Source: Bradyrhizobium sp. BRP22 (GTDB lineage: Bacteria; Pseudomonadota; Alphaproteobacteria; Rhizobiales; Xanthobacteraceae). From it: 64,000 bases of DNA. Numbering within the stretch: the first letter of the stretch is position 1; each line of letters starts with the position of its first letter. The DNA is taken from positions 62,001 to 126,000 of the forward strand of contig NZ_JADYVX010000027.1 of NCBI RefSeq assembly GCF_020194175.1. The letters are read 5' to 3'. This document shows positions 43,033 to 52,147 of the stretch, one piece after another. The notes beneath the pieces are model-generated. The model was not told where the DNA came from. It made no database searches and saw only the letters and a list, made by a program, of their open reading frames with translations. The translations under genes and the position numbers were made by a program.

Positions 43033-43956
43033 ATGCCAGATCAGACCGCCACGCTCGACATCTCCCGCGCTATCGGCATCATTGCCGGATGGCTGGTGGC
43101 AGCAGTGCTGGTGGTCGGCAGCGGCGAGGCGAATGCGCAAACCCCGCAACCCCAAACCCCGCAGTCGCCGAAACCACCTGTCGAGGCGGCCCCGCAGGCC
43201 GTGCCCGGTTTCTGGGACCCGCGGCGGCGGCCGGAGCGGCCGGACCTGTCGCGCATCACGGTGATCCGTTTCCTGACCGAGACCGATTACCCGCCGTTCA
43301 ACTTCACTGGCCCCGACGGCAATCCGGCCGGCTTCAACGTCGACCTGGCGCGGGCGATCTGCGACGAGATCAAGGTCACCTGCACCATCCAGATGCGCCG
43401 CTTCGAGACGCTGGTGGACGCGCTCGCCACCAATCGCGGCGACGCCATCATCGCCTCGATGGCGGTGACGCCGCAATTGCGCCAAAGGGTCGATTTCTCC
43501 GATCCTTATTATCGCGCGCCGGCCCGCTTCGTGTCGCGGCGCAACGCGGTGATGCCCGAGGTGCGACCGGAATATCTGGAAGGCAAGAAGGTTGGCGTCA
43601 TCGGCGGCACCTCGCATGAAGCCTATCTGAAGGCGATGTTCACCGACGCCGAGCTCCACGCCTATCCCAACGACGACGCGCTGCGCCAGGCGCTTCGCCG
43701 CGGCGAGGTCGATTTCATCTTCGGCGATGCGATCTCGCTGGCGTTCTGGATCAACGGCACCGACTCCGCCGAATGCTGCGCCTTCTCGGGCGGCCCCTTC
43801 GTCGAGAGCCGCTTCTTCGGCGAGGGTATCGGTATTGCCGTGCGCAAGGGCAACGACCTGCTCCGGCAGGCGTTGAACTGGGCGCTGTTCCGGCTCTGGG
43901 AAAAAGGCCGCTACACCGACCTGTGGCTGCGCTATTTTTCCGTCAGCCCGTTCTAG
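43033..43956 (+). CDS. ABC transporter solute-binding protein (amino-acid type, family 3)
   Basis: 307 residues. A hydrophobic N-terminal signal (IGIIAGWLVAAVLVVGSGEANA) is followed by a Pro/Gln-rich linker, then the PBPb domain: FLTETDYPPFNFTGPDGNPAG, VDLARAICDEI, ETLVDALATNRGDAIIASM, VDFSDPYYRAPARFV. Start chosen at ATG 43033 so the signal is near the N-terminus; upstream in-frame starts at 42982 (GTG) and 42991 exist. No permease or ATPase gene is adjacent. Confidence 0.85.
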   Translation: MPDQTATLDISRAIGIIAGWLVAAVLVVGSGEANAQTPQPQTPQSPKPPVEAAPQAVPGFWDPRRRPERPDLSRITVIRFLTETDYPPFNFTGPDGNPAGFNVDLARAICDEIKVTCTIQMRRFETLVDALATNRGDAIIASMAVTPQLRQRVDFSDPYYRAPARFVSRRNAVMPEVRPEYLEGKKVGVIGGTSHEAYLKAMFTDAELHAYPNDDALRQALRRGEVDFIFGDAISLAFWINGTDSAECCAFSGGPFVESRFFGEGIGIAVRKGNDLLRQALNWALFRLWEKGRYTDLWLRYFSVSPF

Positions 43957-43971
43957 GAGTTTTCGTACTCC

Positions 43972-44052
43972 GTCATTCCGGGATGGTCCGAAGGACCAGA
44001 CCCGGAATCTCGAGATTCCGGGTTCGATGCTGTCGCATCGCCCCGGAATGAC
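43972..44052. repeat. Palindromic repeat before lysS
   Basis: GTCATTCCGGGATGGTCCG...GGACCAGACCCGGAATCTCGAGATTCCGGG and a closing CCCCGGAATGAC. Several nested inverted arms are seen. It lies between the ABC gene and lysS. Confidence 0.7.
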
Positions 44053-44119
44053 TGTGTCTCACCGTCCTTTTGCATTTTGCCGCGGAGGCCGCTAGTTTCC
44101 GCGGCCTTTGGAGACCCTG

Positions 44120-45760
44120 ATGTCCGTGATTGACCCAGCCGCAAGCCCGAGCGACCTGCGTGCGCTCGCCGAACAATCCAACGCCTGGCCATTCGAGCAG
44201 GCGAAGGCGATTGTCGCGCGGCTGAAAAAGAATCCGAAGGACGAGGTGCTGTTCGAGACCGGCTACGGTCCGTCCGGCCTGCCGCATATCGGCACCTTCG
44301 GCGAGGTTGCGCGCACCACCATGGTGCGTCACGCCTTCCGCGTGCTCACCGAGGACAAGATCAGGACGCGCCTGCTCGCCTTCTCCGACGACATGGATGG
44401 CCTGCGCAAGGTGCCGGACAATGTCCCGAACAAGGAACTGCTGGAGCAGCATCTCGGCAAGCCGCTGACCAAGGTGCCCGATCCCTTCGGCACGCATCCG
44501 AGCTTCGGCGAGCACAACAATGCGCGGCTGCGCGCCTTCCTCGACCAGTTCGGCTTCGACTATGAATTCGCCAGCTCGACCGACTACTACACCTCGGGCC
44601 GGTTCGATGCCGCGCTGCTGCGCATGCTGGAGCGGATCGAAAAGGTGATGGCGATCATGCTGCCCTCGCTGCGCGAGGAGCGCGCCGCGAGCTATTCGCC
44701 GTTTCTTCCCATCTGCCCGCGCACTGGCCTCGTGCTGTACGTTCCCGTGACCACGCATGACGCCAAGGCCGGCACGATCTCCTATGAAGACCCCGAGACC
44801 AAGGAGACGGTCACCGTTCCCGTCACCGGCGGCCGCTGCAAGTTGCAATGGAAGCCGGACTGGGCGATGCGCTGGTATGCGCTCGGCGTTGACTATGAGA
44901 TGGCCGGCAAGGACCTGATCGATTCGGTGAAGCTGTCGGGCAAGATCTGCTCGGCGCTCGGCGGCACGCCGCCGGAGGGATTCAACTACGAGCTCTTCCT
45001 CGACGAGAAGGGCCAGAAGATCTCGAAGTCGAAGGGCAACGGGCTGACCATCGACGAATGGCTGCGCTATGCCTCGCCGGAATCGCTGTCGCTGTTCATG
45101 TACCGCGAGCCCAAGGCGGCGAAGCGGCTCTACTTCGACGTGATCCCGCGCAATGTCGACGAATACCAGCAGTTCATCGATGCCTTCCCGCGTCAGGAAG
45201 CCCGGCAGCAGTTGCAGAATCCGGCCTGGCACATCCACTCCGGCCACCCGCCGAAGGTGGATATGCCCGTCACCTTCCAGCTTCTGCTCACGCTGGTGTC
45301 GTCGTCGAACGCGGAGAATGCCGAGACGCTGTGGGGCTTCATCGGCCGCTATCGCCCGGGCGTGACGCCCGAGACGCATCCGAAGCTGGATGCGATGGTC
45401 GGTTATGCCATCAACTACTACCGCGACTTCGTCGCGCCCACCAAGCAGTTCCGCGAGCCGACCGAGAGCGAGCGCGCGGCGCTGCAGGATCTGCGCGATG
45501 CGCTGTCGAACATGCCTGCGGACTCCACTGCGGAGGACATCCAGAACGTCGTCTACGAGATCGGCCGCCGCGAGCCGTTCCTCGATCCCGTGAAGAAGGG
45601 CAAGGACGGTCGTCCCGGCGTCTCGCTCGACTGGTTCAACATGCTCTACCAGGTCCTGCTCGGCCAGGAGAAGGGCCCGCGCTTCGGCTCCTTTGTCGCG
45701 GTCTACGGCGTCCAGAACGCCGTCAACATGATCGACGGCGCATTGGCGCGCTCGTCGTAA
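44120..45760 (+). CDS. lysS: Lysyl-tRNA synthetase, class I
   Basis: Charges tRNA-Lys. 546 residues from ATG 44120, with GGAG six bases upstream. It is the class I (archaeal/alphaproteobacterial) form: Rossmann signature GPSGLPHIGTFGE in place of HIGH, and KISKSKGNG for KMSKS. This contrasts with the class II LysRS of most bacteria. Unlinked to other translation genes. Confidence 0.93.
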   Translation: MSVIDPAASPSDLRALAEQSNAWPFEQAKAIVARLKKNPKDEVLFETGYGPSGLPHIGTFGEVARTTMVRHAFRVLTEDKIRTRLLAFSDDMDGLRKVPDNVPNKELLEQHLGKPLTKVPDPFGTHPSFGEHNNARLRAFLDQFGFDYEFASSTDYYTSGRFDAALLRMLERIEKVMAIMLPSLREERAASYSPFLPICPRTGLVLYVPVTTHDAKAGTISYEDPETKETVTVPVTGGRCKLQWKPDWAMRWYALGVDYEMAGKDLIDSVKLSGKICSALGGTPPEGFNYELFLDEKGQKISKSKGNGLTIDEWLRYASPESLSLFMYREPKAAKRLYFDVIPRNVDEYQQFIDAFPRQEARQQLQNPAWHIHSGHPPKVDMPVTFQLLLTLVSSSNAENAETLWGFIGRYRPGVTPETHPKLDAMVGYAINYYRDFVAPTKQFREPTESERAALQDLRDALSNMPADSTAEDIQNVVYEIGRREPFLDPVKKGKDGRPGVSLDWFNMLYQVLLGQEKGPRFGSFVAVYGVQNAVNMIDGALARSS

Positions 45761-45796
45761 GCTTAGTCCGCCGCGCGCAGGACGCGCGAAGAAATC

Positions 45797-45877
45797 GTCA
45801 TTGCGAGCGAAGCGAAGCAATCCATCGCGCCGCTTGCGGAGATATGGATTGCTTCGTCGCTTCGCTCCTCGCAATGA
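45797..45877. repeat. Palindromic repeat, family A copy 2
   Basis: GTCATTGCGAGCGAAGCGAAGCAATCCAT faces ATGGATTGCTTCGTCGC...CTCGCAATGAC. See 27824-27905. Confidence 0.8.
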
Positions 45878-45882
45878 CGGCA

Positions 45883-45973
45883 GTAGCCCGGATGAAGCGG
45901 AGCGCAACCCGGGGACCCCCGCATCAGATGGCGTCGGCTGTCCCCGGATTGCGCTGCGCTTCATCCGGGCTAC
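45883..45973. repeat. Palindromic repeat (TAGCCCGGATGAAGC type)
   Basis: TAGCCCGGATGAAGCGGAGC at the left pairs with GCTGCGCTTCATCCGGGCTA at the right, with an inner GGGGACCC / GTCCCC. It directly follows a family A repeat. Confidence 0.75.
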
Positions 45974-45987
45974 GACTCGAAAACGCT

Positions 45988-46473
45988 CTAAAGCGGCTCA
46001 CCGCCCTTGGTGGTGAAGCGGTAGCGGCCATCGGGTCCAAGCACCGCATGCATATCGACGTCGGGATAGCTGATCTCGTCAGCTGCGGTGTGGTCACCGA
46101 TCACGAGCAGCTTCACGTCGCTTGCCGTGCGGTTGACGAAGCGATGCGCATCGCCGGTACCGGCCGGAAAGCCGGCGCACATGCCGGCTCGCAGCACCTG
46201 CGCGCCGTCATTGGTCTCCAGCACCACTTCGCCTTCCAGCACGAAGATGAATTCATCCTGGCGCGAATGGGCGTGGCGAAATGAGGACTGTCCTCCCGGG
46301 ATGATGCGGGTCAGGTTGACGCCGAAATTCTTCAGGTCGGCAAAGTCCCCGAGCCGCCGGTTGTAGCGCGTCTGGTTGGCGGCGCGGTACCGTTCAGGAT
46401 AGCTGGTGAAATTGCTCTCGCTCACATCGTTTGGATCGAACGCCGGAAGTTTCAATTTGGCTAGCTCACTCAT
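45988..46473 (-). CDS. Cupin-domain protein
   Basis: 161 residues. The cupin motif 1 is SFRHAHSRQDEFIFVLEGEV with metal-binding His and Glu, and motif 2 is GFPAGTGDAHRFVN with the later His. It is a single-domain cupin preceded by a helical N-terminus. The role is unknown; the nearest neighbour upstream on the same strand is a ketopantoate-reductase-like gene. Confidence 0.87.
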   Translation of the reverse strand: MSELAKLKLPAFDPNDVSESNFTSYPERYRAANQTRYNRRLGDFADLKNFGVNLTRIIPGGQSSFRHAHSRQDEFIFVLEGEVVLETNDGAQVLRAGMCAGFPAGTGDAHRFVNRTASDVKLLVIGDHTAADEISYPDVDMHAVLGPDGRYRFTTKGGEPL

Positions 46474-46488
46474 CCTGGTTCGCCCCCT

Positions 46489-47430
46489 TCATCGAGCATT
46501 ACATCGAGCATCCCGCAACCCATCGCTGGTCGCGCGCAATAGCGTCAGCAAGAGGCCGTTGAGCGGCGTTGCCACGCCATGTCGTTCGCCGGACGCGACG
46601 ATCGCGCCGGTGAGCGCGTCGGCTTCGAACGGGCGGCCGGCGAGGCGGTCGAAATACATCGAAGTGCCGGCGTCGGGCGGATAGGTCAGCAGCGTCGCCA
46701 GCGTTCGCTCGGCTTCGTCCGGGGCCAGGCGAGCGCCATCGGCGCGCCCGACGGTTACAGTCTCTTCGAGGATGGCAAGGCACAGCGCCTTGACGTCCTC
46801 GCGCCGGAACACCGCCTGCCGCTGCAACGTCAGCGCGGTGATCGGATTGGCGACTGCATTGATCAGCAGCTTGCGCCAGGCGCGCGTGGCGAAATCGTCG
46901 CTGCGCAGCACCCGCATGCCGGTCCCTTCAAGCAGGGCCTCGAATGCGCGTCCGTCGGCATCATCGGCGACCGTGAATTCATAGTCGCCGGCACGCCGGA
47001 AGCGAACGCGGTCCGGCGCCAATCGCTCGCCGTTGTAATAGACGAGTGTAGGCACGATGGTCGCCTGCCCGGCCAGCGGCGCCAGCCGCTCCCTGTGTCC
47101 GATGCCGTTCTGCAGCACCGCGATCCGCGTGCCGGCGCCGCAGAGTCTTGCAAGCCAGGGCGCGCTTGTAGCCGTGTCCTGCGCCTTGGTGCAGAACAAG
47201 ACCCAGTCCACGGGCGCGGCCTGGTCCGGATCGGTCAGGGCGCGAAGCGGAACATCGATCGTGCCTTCGGCGCGCTCGACCACGAGACGATCGAGCGGTC
47301 GCCGGACGCAGGCGACAACATCGTGCCGGTCGGCCGCGCGCAACAGGCCTGCGATGATGCCGCCGATGCTTCCGAGCCCGACGACAGCAATGGTCTTGCG
47401 ACCCGGTTTTCCTTCAGTGCCAGCAGTCAT
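46489..47430 (-). CDS. Ketopantoate reductase-like (2-dehydropantoate 2-reductase family)
   Basis: 313 residues from ATG 47430. NADP-binding motif TIAVVGLGSIGGIIAGLL, then the FCTKAQDTATSA strand, QNGIGHRERLA, and RKLLINAVANPITALTLQ with the catalytic Lys-Asn pair of PanE. Often not the true PanE but a paralogue of this family; the real substrate is unclear. The cupin gene follows after 15 bases. Confidence 0.8.
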   Translation of the reverse strand: MTAGTEGKPGRKTIAVVGLGSIGGIIAGLLRAADRHDVVACVRRPLDRLVVERAEGTIDVPLRALTDPDQAAPVDWVLFCTKAQDTATSAPWLARLCGAGTRIAVLQNGIGHRERLAPLAGQATIVPTLVYYNGERLAPDRVRFRRAGDYEFTVADDADGRAFEALLEGTGMRVLRSDDFATRAWRKLLINAVANPITALTLQRQAVFRREDVKALCLAILEETVTVGRADGARLAPDEAERTLATLLTYPPDAGTSMYFDRLAGRPFEADALTGAIVASGERHGVATPLNGLLLTLLRATSDGLRDARCNAR

Positions 47431-47663
47431 CCGATTCAAATCTCCCCATGTTCACTCTAGGGCCAACATTGCCGGCATTGCCAACTCAAACTGTGCGGCC
47501 CAGCGCTACGCGGTCGAAAACCTGCTGCCAACTGCCGCCAATGAACCGCCCCGCGAAATCCGGATAAGTGGCCTACGGTAATTTCAACCGGCCTGCTCGC
47601 GAATTTGGGCTAGACTGCGCCGATAACACGCCGCCAGCACAGGCGCTCAAAGGGAGGATCAAC

Positions 47664-48446
47664 ATGCAGTTCAGGGTTTCACCGGACACGCTTACCGATC
47701 AAGGCGCCGCGGAGTGGCAGGCGCGCGTCGATCTTGCCGCCGCGCACCGGCTCGCGTTCATCCAGGGTTTCAGCGAGGGCATCTTCAATCATCTGACTTT
47801 CGTGGTGCCCGGCCGCAGCGACCGCTACTACCAGATACCGTTCGGCATGCATTGGTCGGAGGTGACGGCTTCCTGCTTCATGGAAGTCGGCATCGACGAT
47901 GCCGAGGTCAAGCGCGGCGAGGGCGAGGTCGAGCGCTCCTGCTATTGCATCCACGCGCCGATCCACAAGGCGCTGCCGCAGGCGAAGGCGGTGTTCCATA
48001 CTCATATGCCGTTTGCCAGCGCGCTGACCCGGCTCGAGGATCCCCGCATCAAGGAGATCGGCCAGACCGAAGTCGGCATGGCCGGCGAGATCGCCTGTGA
48101 TGACGAATATACCGGCCCCGCGCTCGACCCCGCCGAAGGCGCACGGCTCGCGACGGTGATCGGCGACAAGACGATCCTGTTCATGGCCAACCACGGCATC
48201 TCGACCGTCGGCGAGACCGTCGCCGATGCCTATGACCGGCTCTATTACATCGAGCGCGCCGCGCAGGTGCAGATCTACGCGATGTGGACCGGACAGCCGC
48301 TGAAGAAGCTGCCTGCGCCCGTGGTCGAAAAGACCATGCGCGATATCGGCGGCACCAGCCTCTACAAGGGTCCAAGCCCGGCGCAGCGACACTTCGATGC
48401 ACTGAAGCGCATGCTGGACCGCAAGGAGCCGGACTACGCGACGTAA
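47664..48446 (+). CDS. Class II aldolase/adducin-family protein
   Basis: 260 residues from ATG 47664, with AGGGAGGATC upstream. Zinc-binding histidines appear in AVFHTHMPFASALTRL and MANHGISTVGET; LAFIQGFSEGIFNHLTFVVPG is the N-terminal phosphate loop region. The family includes fuculose/ribulose phosphate aldolases and decarboxylases. Substrate not shown. Confidence 0.85.
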   Translation: MQFRVSPDTLTDQGAAEWQARVDLAAAHRLAFIQGFSEGIFNHLTFVVPGRSDRYYQIPFGMHWSEVTASCFMEVGIDDAEVKRGEGEVERSCYCIHAPIHKALPQAKAVFHTHMPFASALTRLEDPRIKEIGQTEVGMAGEIACDDEYTGPALDPAEGARLATVIGDKTILFMANHGISTVGETVADAYDRLYYIERAAQVQIYAMWTGQPLKKLPAPVVEKTMRDIGGTSLYKGPSPAQRHFDALKRMLDRKEPDYAT

Positions 48447-48474
48447 GGTGAGATTTGCACGACTACGTCCACCC

Positions 48475-48556
48475 GTCATTGCGAGGAGCGAAGCGACGAA
48501 GCAATCCATGTTCCCGCAAGTGGGGGCATGGATTGCTTCGCTTCGCTCGCAATGAC
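48475..48556. repeat. Palindromic repeat, family A copy 3
   Basis: GTCATTGCGAGGAGCGAAGC...GAAGCAATCCATG faces CATGGATTGCTTCGCTTCGC...CGCAATGAC. See 27824-27905. Confidence 0.8.
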
Positions 48557-48589
48557 GGCATCATCCCATGACCCGACTGAAGTCGAGGC

Positions 48590-49801
48590 TCACGGCCGCA
48601 CAGCCGGGGGCGCCTGGAGCGTTGGTGCCGCCGCTGCGAGTATATCTGCGCGATTGCCGGTTCGCGGCGGATAGATCCGCACGTGATTGATGGTCTGCTT
48701 GGTCAGTTTGGCGGCCGCCCCGCTCGTGCGCACCTGGCGATCCCATCCTTCCGTGTACAGGGCGCCCCATGCGCCGAGATCGAGCACGGTCACATACCAA
48801 TCGATATGTAGCGGCAGCATCGGTCGCCCGAACAGGTCGGCGACGACGTTGTGGCCTGCGAAGCGCCCCATCGGTCGGGCGAACTGGCAGGACATCACGG
48901 AGGCATGGACGCCGTCCACGAAGCTGCAGGCCACGTCCCCGGCGGCAAAGACGTTCGTTGCCCCGGTCAGGCGCATGAATTGATCGACGATGACTCGACC
49001 ATATCGGTCCCGTTCGACATCCAGCGTTTCAGCCAGCGGACTTGCGCGCATGCCTGCGCACCACACTACCGTCTGCGTCGGAATGATCTCCCCGGAACTG
49101 AGCGTGATCGCGTTCGGCTCGAGCGCAGTTACTTTCACGCCCAGCCGCGTTTCGACCCCGATCGATGAGAGCGCCGCATTGATATCGGGGCGCGCGTTAT
49201 CCCCGATCGTGACGCCAACTTCGGGGTTGGGGTCGACGAGAATGATGCGTCGATCGCCGGTCACGCCGGCCCGGTCGAGCTTGCCCGGCATCTCGGTCGC
49301 GACTTCAATGCCGGTGAAACCGGCGCCGACCACGACCACCGTGGAGCGCGCTTGCGATGGCGCCTCTCCTCCAAGCGCTGCGAGGTGTGCATCGAGCCGG
49401 ACGGCAGCCGCATAGGTATCCACGTCGAAGCTGTTGGCGGCGAGGCCGGGAATCGCGGGACGCGCCAATTCGCTGCCAAGCGCCAGCACCAGCCGATCGT
49501 AAGTCAGAACCTCCCGGCCGTCGCTCGTCGCGATGCTCACTTGCTGTTTGACCGCATCGATCGCTTGCACCTCGGCAACCCGATGAGCGACGTCGATAGG
49601 GTCCAATAGTTCGGCAAGCGGGATCGCCGCCTCGCTCAGGTCGACCTCGTAATTGCGAACCCGGATGTTGTGATAGGGATTGCGGTCGATAACGAAAATC
49701 TCGACCTCGGCCGCGGGCCCAATCTCATCCCGCTTGCGCGCAGCGCCAATGGCAGCCCAGAGGCCGGCAAACCCCGCACCGAGGACAATAATGCGCGGCA
49801 T
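48590..49801 (-). CDS. NDH-2-like FAD/NAD(P) oxidoreductase
   Basis: 403 residues from ATG 49801, with GGAGGAG upstream. Two Rossmann motifs: IIVLGAGFAGLWAAIGAA (FAD) and VVVVGAGFTGIEVATEM (NADH). The NVFAAGDVAC motif completes the FAD site. It resembles type II NADH dehydrogenases and sulfide:quinone-reductase relatives. A C-terminal membrane helix is not obvious, so its membrane link is uncertain. Confidence 0.8.
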   Translation of the reverse strand: MPRIIVLGAGFAGLWAAIGAARKRDEIGPAAEVEIFVIDRNPYHNIRVRNYEVDLSEAAIPLAELLDPIDVAHRVAEVQAIDAVKQQVSIATSDGREVLTYDRLVLALGSELARPAIPGLAANSFDVDTYAAAVRLDAHLAALGGEAPSQARSTVVVVGAGFTGIEVATEMPGKLDRAGVTGDRRIILVDPNPEVGVTIGDNARPDINAALSSIGVETRLGVKVTALEPNAITLSSGEIIPTQTVVWCAGMRASPLAETLDVERDRYGRVIVDQFMRLTGATNVFAAGDVACSFVDGVHASVMSCQFARPMGRFAGHNVVADLFGRPMLPLHIDWYVTVLDLGAWGALYTEGWDRQVRTSGAAAKLTKQTINHVRIYPPRTGNRADILAAAAPTLQAPPAVRP

Positions 49802-50414
49802 TTTCTCCTCCGAGATTGGTCCGTGAGCTTGTCCTGAAGCGCCACGGCAATCAAGCCCGGACGAGCCGACGCATGTCCCGTATTCCCGGCACCCGGCCTG
49901 GCGATTTGCGGAAGTCAGATGCAACAACGTCAAGTAACCGAAATACTCTCCCAGAAACGAGCCGAGCGATGTCACGCATTGGACCACGCACGGAAGTTAT
50001 GCAAACGCAGGAAGCTCAATTCGGCGCATCGTTTTGAGTCCGTCGGATAAGCTGTGATCCACCTCACACTTGAAAGGCTCTTTCTCGGATATGATTAGTA
50101 TCATTGAGCCGGGAGCCGATTTCATGAAATCGCTCGATGAACAGGTTACCAAATGCATTGGCCGGTGATGACCTAGCTATTGGCAAGTCGCAACGACGGA
50201 GAGGTTCGACAATTCGTCGGATTACGTTTGAGGAGCCGGCGTAAAGCGCAATATCAGGGTGATCCCCGTGCTGGTCGATGGAGCACTCGATGTTACGGTG
50301 GCGCGATTTTCGCCGTCGTTCAAGCACTTGCCTGATGCAAAACAATTAGTCCGCAACTGATTTGTGGCGGACTGTGATGACCTGGCTCACCACAACAAAC
50401 GAGTGGAGCGCTAA
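49802..50414. other. Gene-poor left flank of the defence-like block
   Basis: About 610 bases. It holds a perfect CRP-like site (50053-50068), an inverted repeat AGTCCGC (50348-50354) / GCGGACT (50367-50373) about 40 bases before the next start, and small broken frames. GC content is lower than in surrounding genes. No attachment site or integrase is seen. Confidence 0.5.
50053..50068. promoter_or_regulatory. CRP/FNR-family type palindrome
   Basis: TGTGA-TCCACC-TCACA is a perfect CRP-type dyad. It is about 250 bases upstream of the NDH-2-like gene start and about 350 upstream of the TIR-like gene. Function is only inferred from the motif. Confidence 0.4.
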
Positions 50415-50948
50415 ATGGTCGATCCCTATGAATACACGGATAGTATTTTGAGGCGATGGGGACCTGGCGGAACAGCCTATGAAGGCGGCCCGAAGCTTCC
50501 TGAACCAGGTGATCCCAAGAAAGTGTTTGTCTCCCACGGCCATGACGAGAAAGCAAAAGCGGACGTCGAGTCATTTCTTGAGAACTGCGGTCTCAAGCCT
50601 ATCATTCTCGCGGATCAGCCTAATGCCGGCCGCGCAATTCTTGAAAAGTTTGAGGCCTACGGGGATGTCGGCTTTGCAATCGTCCTTCTCACAGCCGACG
50701 ATCTCGGCCGAGCCAAATCCGGCTTTGATACAGATATGCGACCACGAGCGCGCCAAAATGTCATCATGGAGCTAGGCTACTTCATGGCCAAACTCGGAAG
50801 GGGCAGGGTATGCGTGCTCCTCCAGACCGGTGTCGAAATTCCTTCTAACATATCGGGCATCGTCGCTATCCGCTATTCCGACGAAAGCAAATGGCAAAAT
50901 GATCTGAGGCGCGAACTGGAGCATGCTGGATTGAAACTTCAGCCCTAG
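50415..50948 (+). CDS. TIR-like (CAP12-type) nucleotide-binding protein, putative defence effector
   Basis: 177 residues. The TIR-like fold starts with KVFVSHGHDEKAKADVESFL (from residue 36), continues with ADQPNAGRAILEKFE and AIVLLTADD, and has NVIMELGYFMAKLGRGRVC with the candidate catalytic Glu119. This matches the predicted nucleotide-binding TIR-like family (PF10137), whose members in CBASS/Pycsar-type systems degrade NAD. The N-terminal 30 residues are a short extension. ATG 50415 has GGAG six bases upstream. GC-poorer than neighbours; 67 bases to the next gene. Confidence 0.85.
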   Translation: MVDPYEYTDSILRRWGPGGTAYEGGPKLPEPGDPKKVFVSHGHDEKAKADVESFLENCGLKPIILADQPNAGRAILEKFEAYGDVGFAIVLLTADDLGRAKSGFDTDMRPRARQNVIMELGYFMAKLGRGRVCVLLQTGVEIPSNISGIVAIRYSDESKWQNDLRRELEHAGLKLQP

Positions 50949-51015
50949 GTCGTCACCAGAATCAGCCAACCGTCCTACTTGGTGCTTGCCTCCTATTCAG
51001 TCGCTGGAGGAAATG

Positions 51016-51900
51016 ATGATAGCACTGACCGAAACGGCAGATCGGCAATTGGTGTGGTCGAAGACAGCCGGAGCACTTAAGAAGAATGTCGATCTCGCTC
51101 GATGGTCGACATTTCTCCTTTCAATTCTTGGCGCACTGCTAACTACAATTGCTGGCCAGCTAGATCAGCCTCGGCCTCGACTTTACCTCGCGATTGCTGG
51201 CGCGGTTGTCCTTGCGATCATGACTTTTCTATCATCTCGTCTTCTCAGCGGCACGCAAGTCACAGATTGGATCCGCGCGCGAGCGGCTTCCGAAGCGCTT
51301 AAACGAGAAGCTTACAAATACGCGGCGCGCGCCGCGCCTTACGAAGACCCGATGAAGCGAGACGCTGTCCTGAACGATGAGCGTGACCGCATCGAACAAG
51401 ATGTAGACGATCTTGCCGGCTTACAGGTCGCGACCGCCGAGCCCAGCACCTTGCCGCTTGAAGACTTGACACGAGCCGAGTACTTGAAGCGCCGGGTTCG
51501 TGAACAGATCAGTTACTATCACGACAAAGCTGGCGCGAGCCGGCACGTAGCAAAGATAATGCGATGGTCTGAATTTATGTTGGCACTCGCGGCGACTGTC
51601 ATCACTGCAGGCGTTGGGATAGCCGGCAAGGAAGTGTTTGGTGTTAAGTTCGACTTCGTGACTATCACCGCCGTCCTCACAACCATCACGGGGGCAATTC
51701 TCGCCCATATTGAGGCATCTCGCTACGATTTCTTGGTGACGACCTACCACGCCACCGCGCGGCGCTTACAGAGTGAACTCGCCAAGATGGATGATCCGGA
51801 CGGCATGTCCACTGAGAACTGGTCTACTTTTGTGCAGCACTGCGAATCGATTCTTTCGGAGGAAAATACGAATTGGGCGGCCAAATGGACGAAGCCATAG
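51016..51900 (+). CDS. Four-helix membrane protein with tandem SLATT/DUF4231 units, putative effector
   Basis: 294 residues from ATG 51016 (GGAGG five bases upstream). Two hydrophobic hairpins are seen: residues about 31-48 and 56-77, then about 187-204 and 213-232. After each hairpin comes a charged helix (DWIRARAASEALKREAYKYA; RYDFLVTTYHATARRLQSEL). This is the shape of SLATT domains, two-helix membrane effectors associated with nucleotide-signalling conflict systems, here in tandem (SLATT_3 plus SLATT_1-like by appearance). A charged 100-residue linker joins them. Predicted to disrupt the membrane when activated. Confidence 0.78.
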   Translation: MIALTETADRQLVWSKTAGALKKNVDLARWSTFLLSILGALLTTIAGQLDQPRPRLYLAIAGAVVLAIMTFLSSRLLSGTQVTDWIRARAASEALKREAYKYAARAAPYEDPMKRDAVLNDERDRIEQDVDDLAGLQVATAEPSTLPLEDLTRAEYLKRRVREQISYYHDKAGASRHVAKIMRWSEFMLALAATVITAGVGIAGKEVFGVKFDFVTITAVLTTITGAILAHIEASRYDFLVTTYHATARRLQSELAKMDDPDGMSTENWSTFVQHCESILSEENTNWAAKWTKP

Positions 51901-52147
51901 CGCTTTGCGGGGCGATTATTAATAGTAAGTTGTGGAGGCGCACACCTCCGACGCTTGATACAGAGCCGCAAGGATCAACAGACAAGAAGTGCCATCGCCG
52001 CCTGAGTGGTGACGGCCGCCGATCGAGCCAAAGCGTGTGCACCGTGCGTCCGGATGTTTGAACCTCCCACTTTGAACGATAACTAGGAAATTGAACATGC
52101 CTGCTGACGGATGACTGCCTCGTAGGAACAAACGGCGAGGATCAACA

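Noticed and set aside
43973..45964. A 663-codon minus-strand frame
   Set aside because: Antisense to lysS and running through repeats; no family signature.
51873..52061. A 62-codon plus-strand frame between the SLATT and GAF genes
   Set aside because: Overlaps the end of the SLATT gene, weak ribosome site and no recognisable fold.
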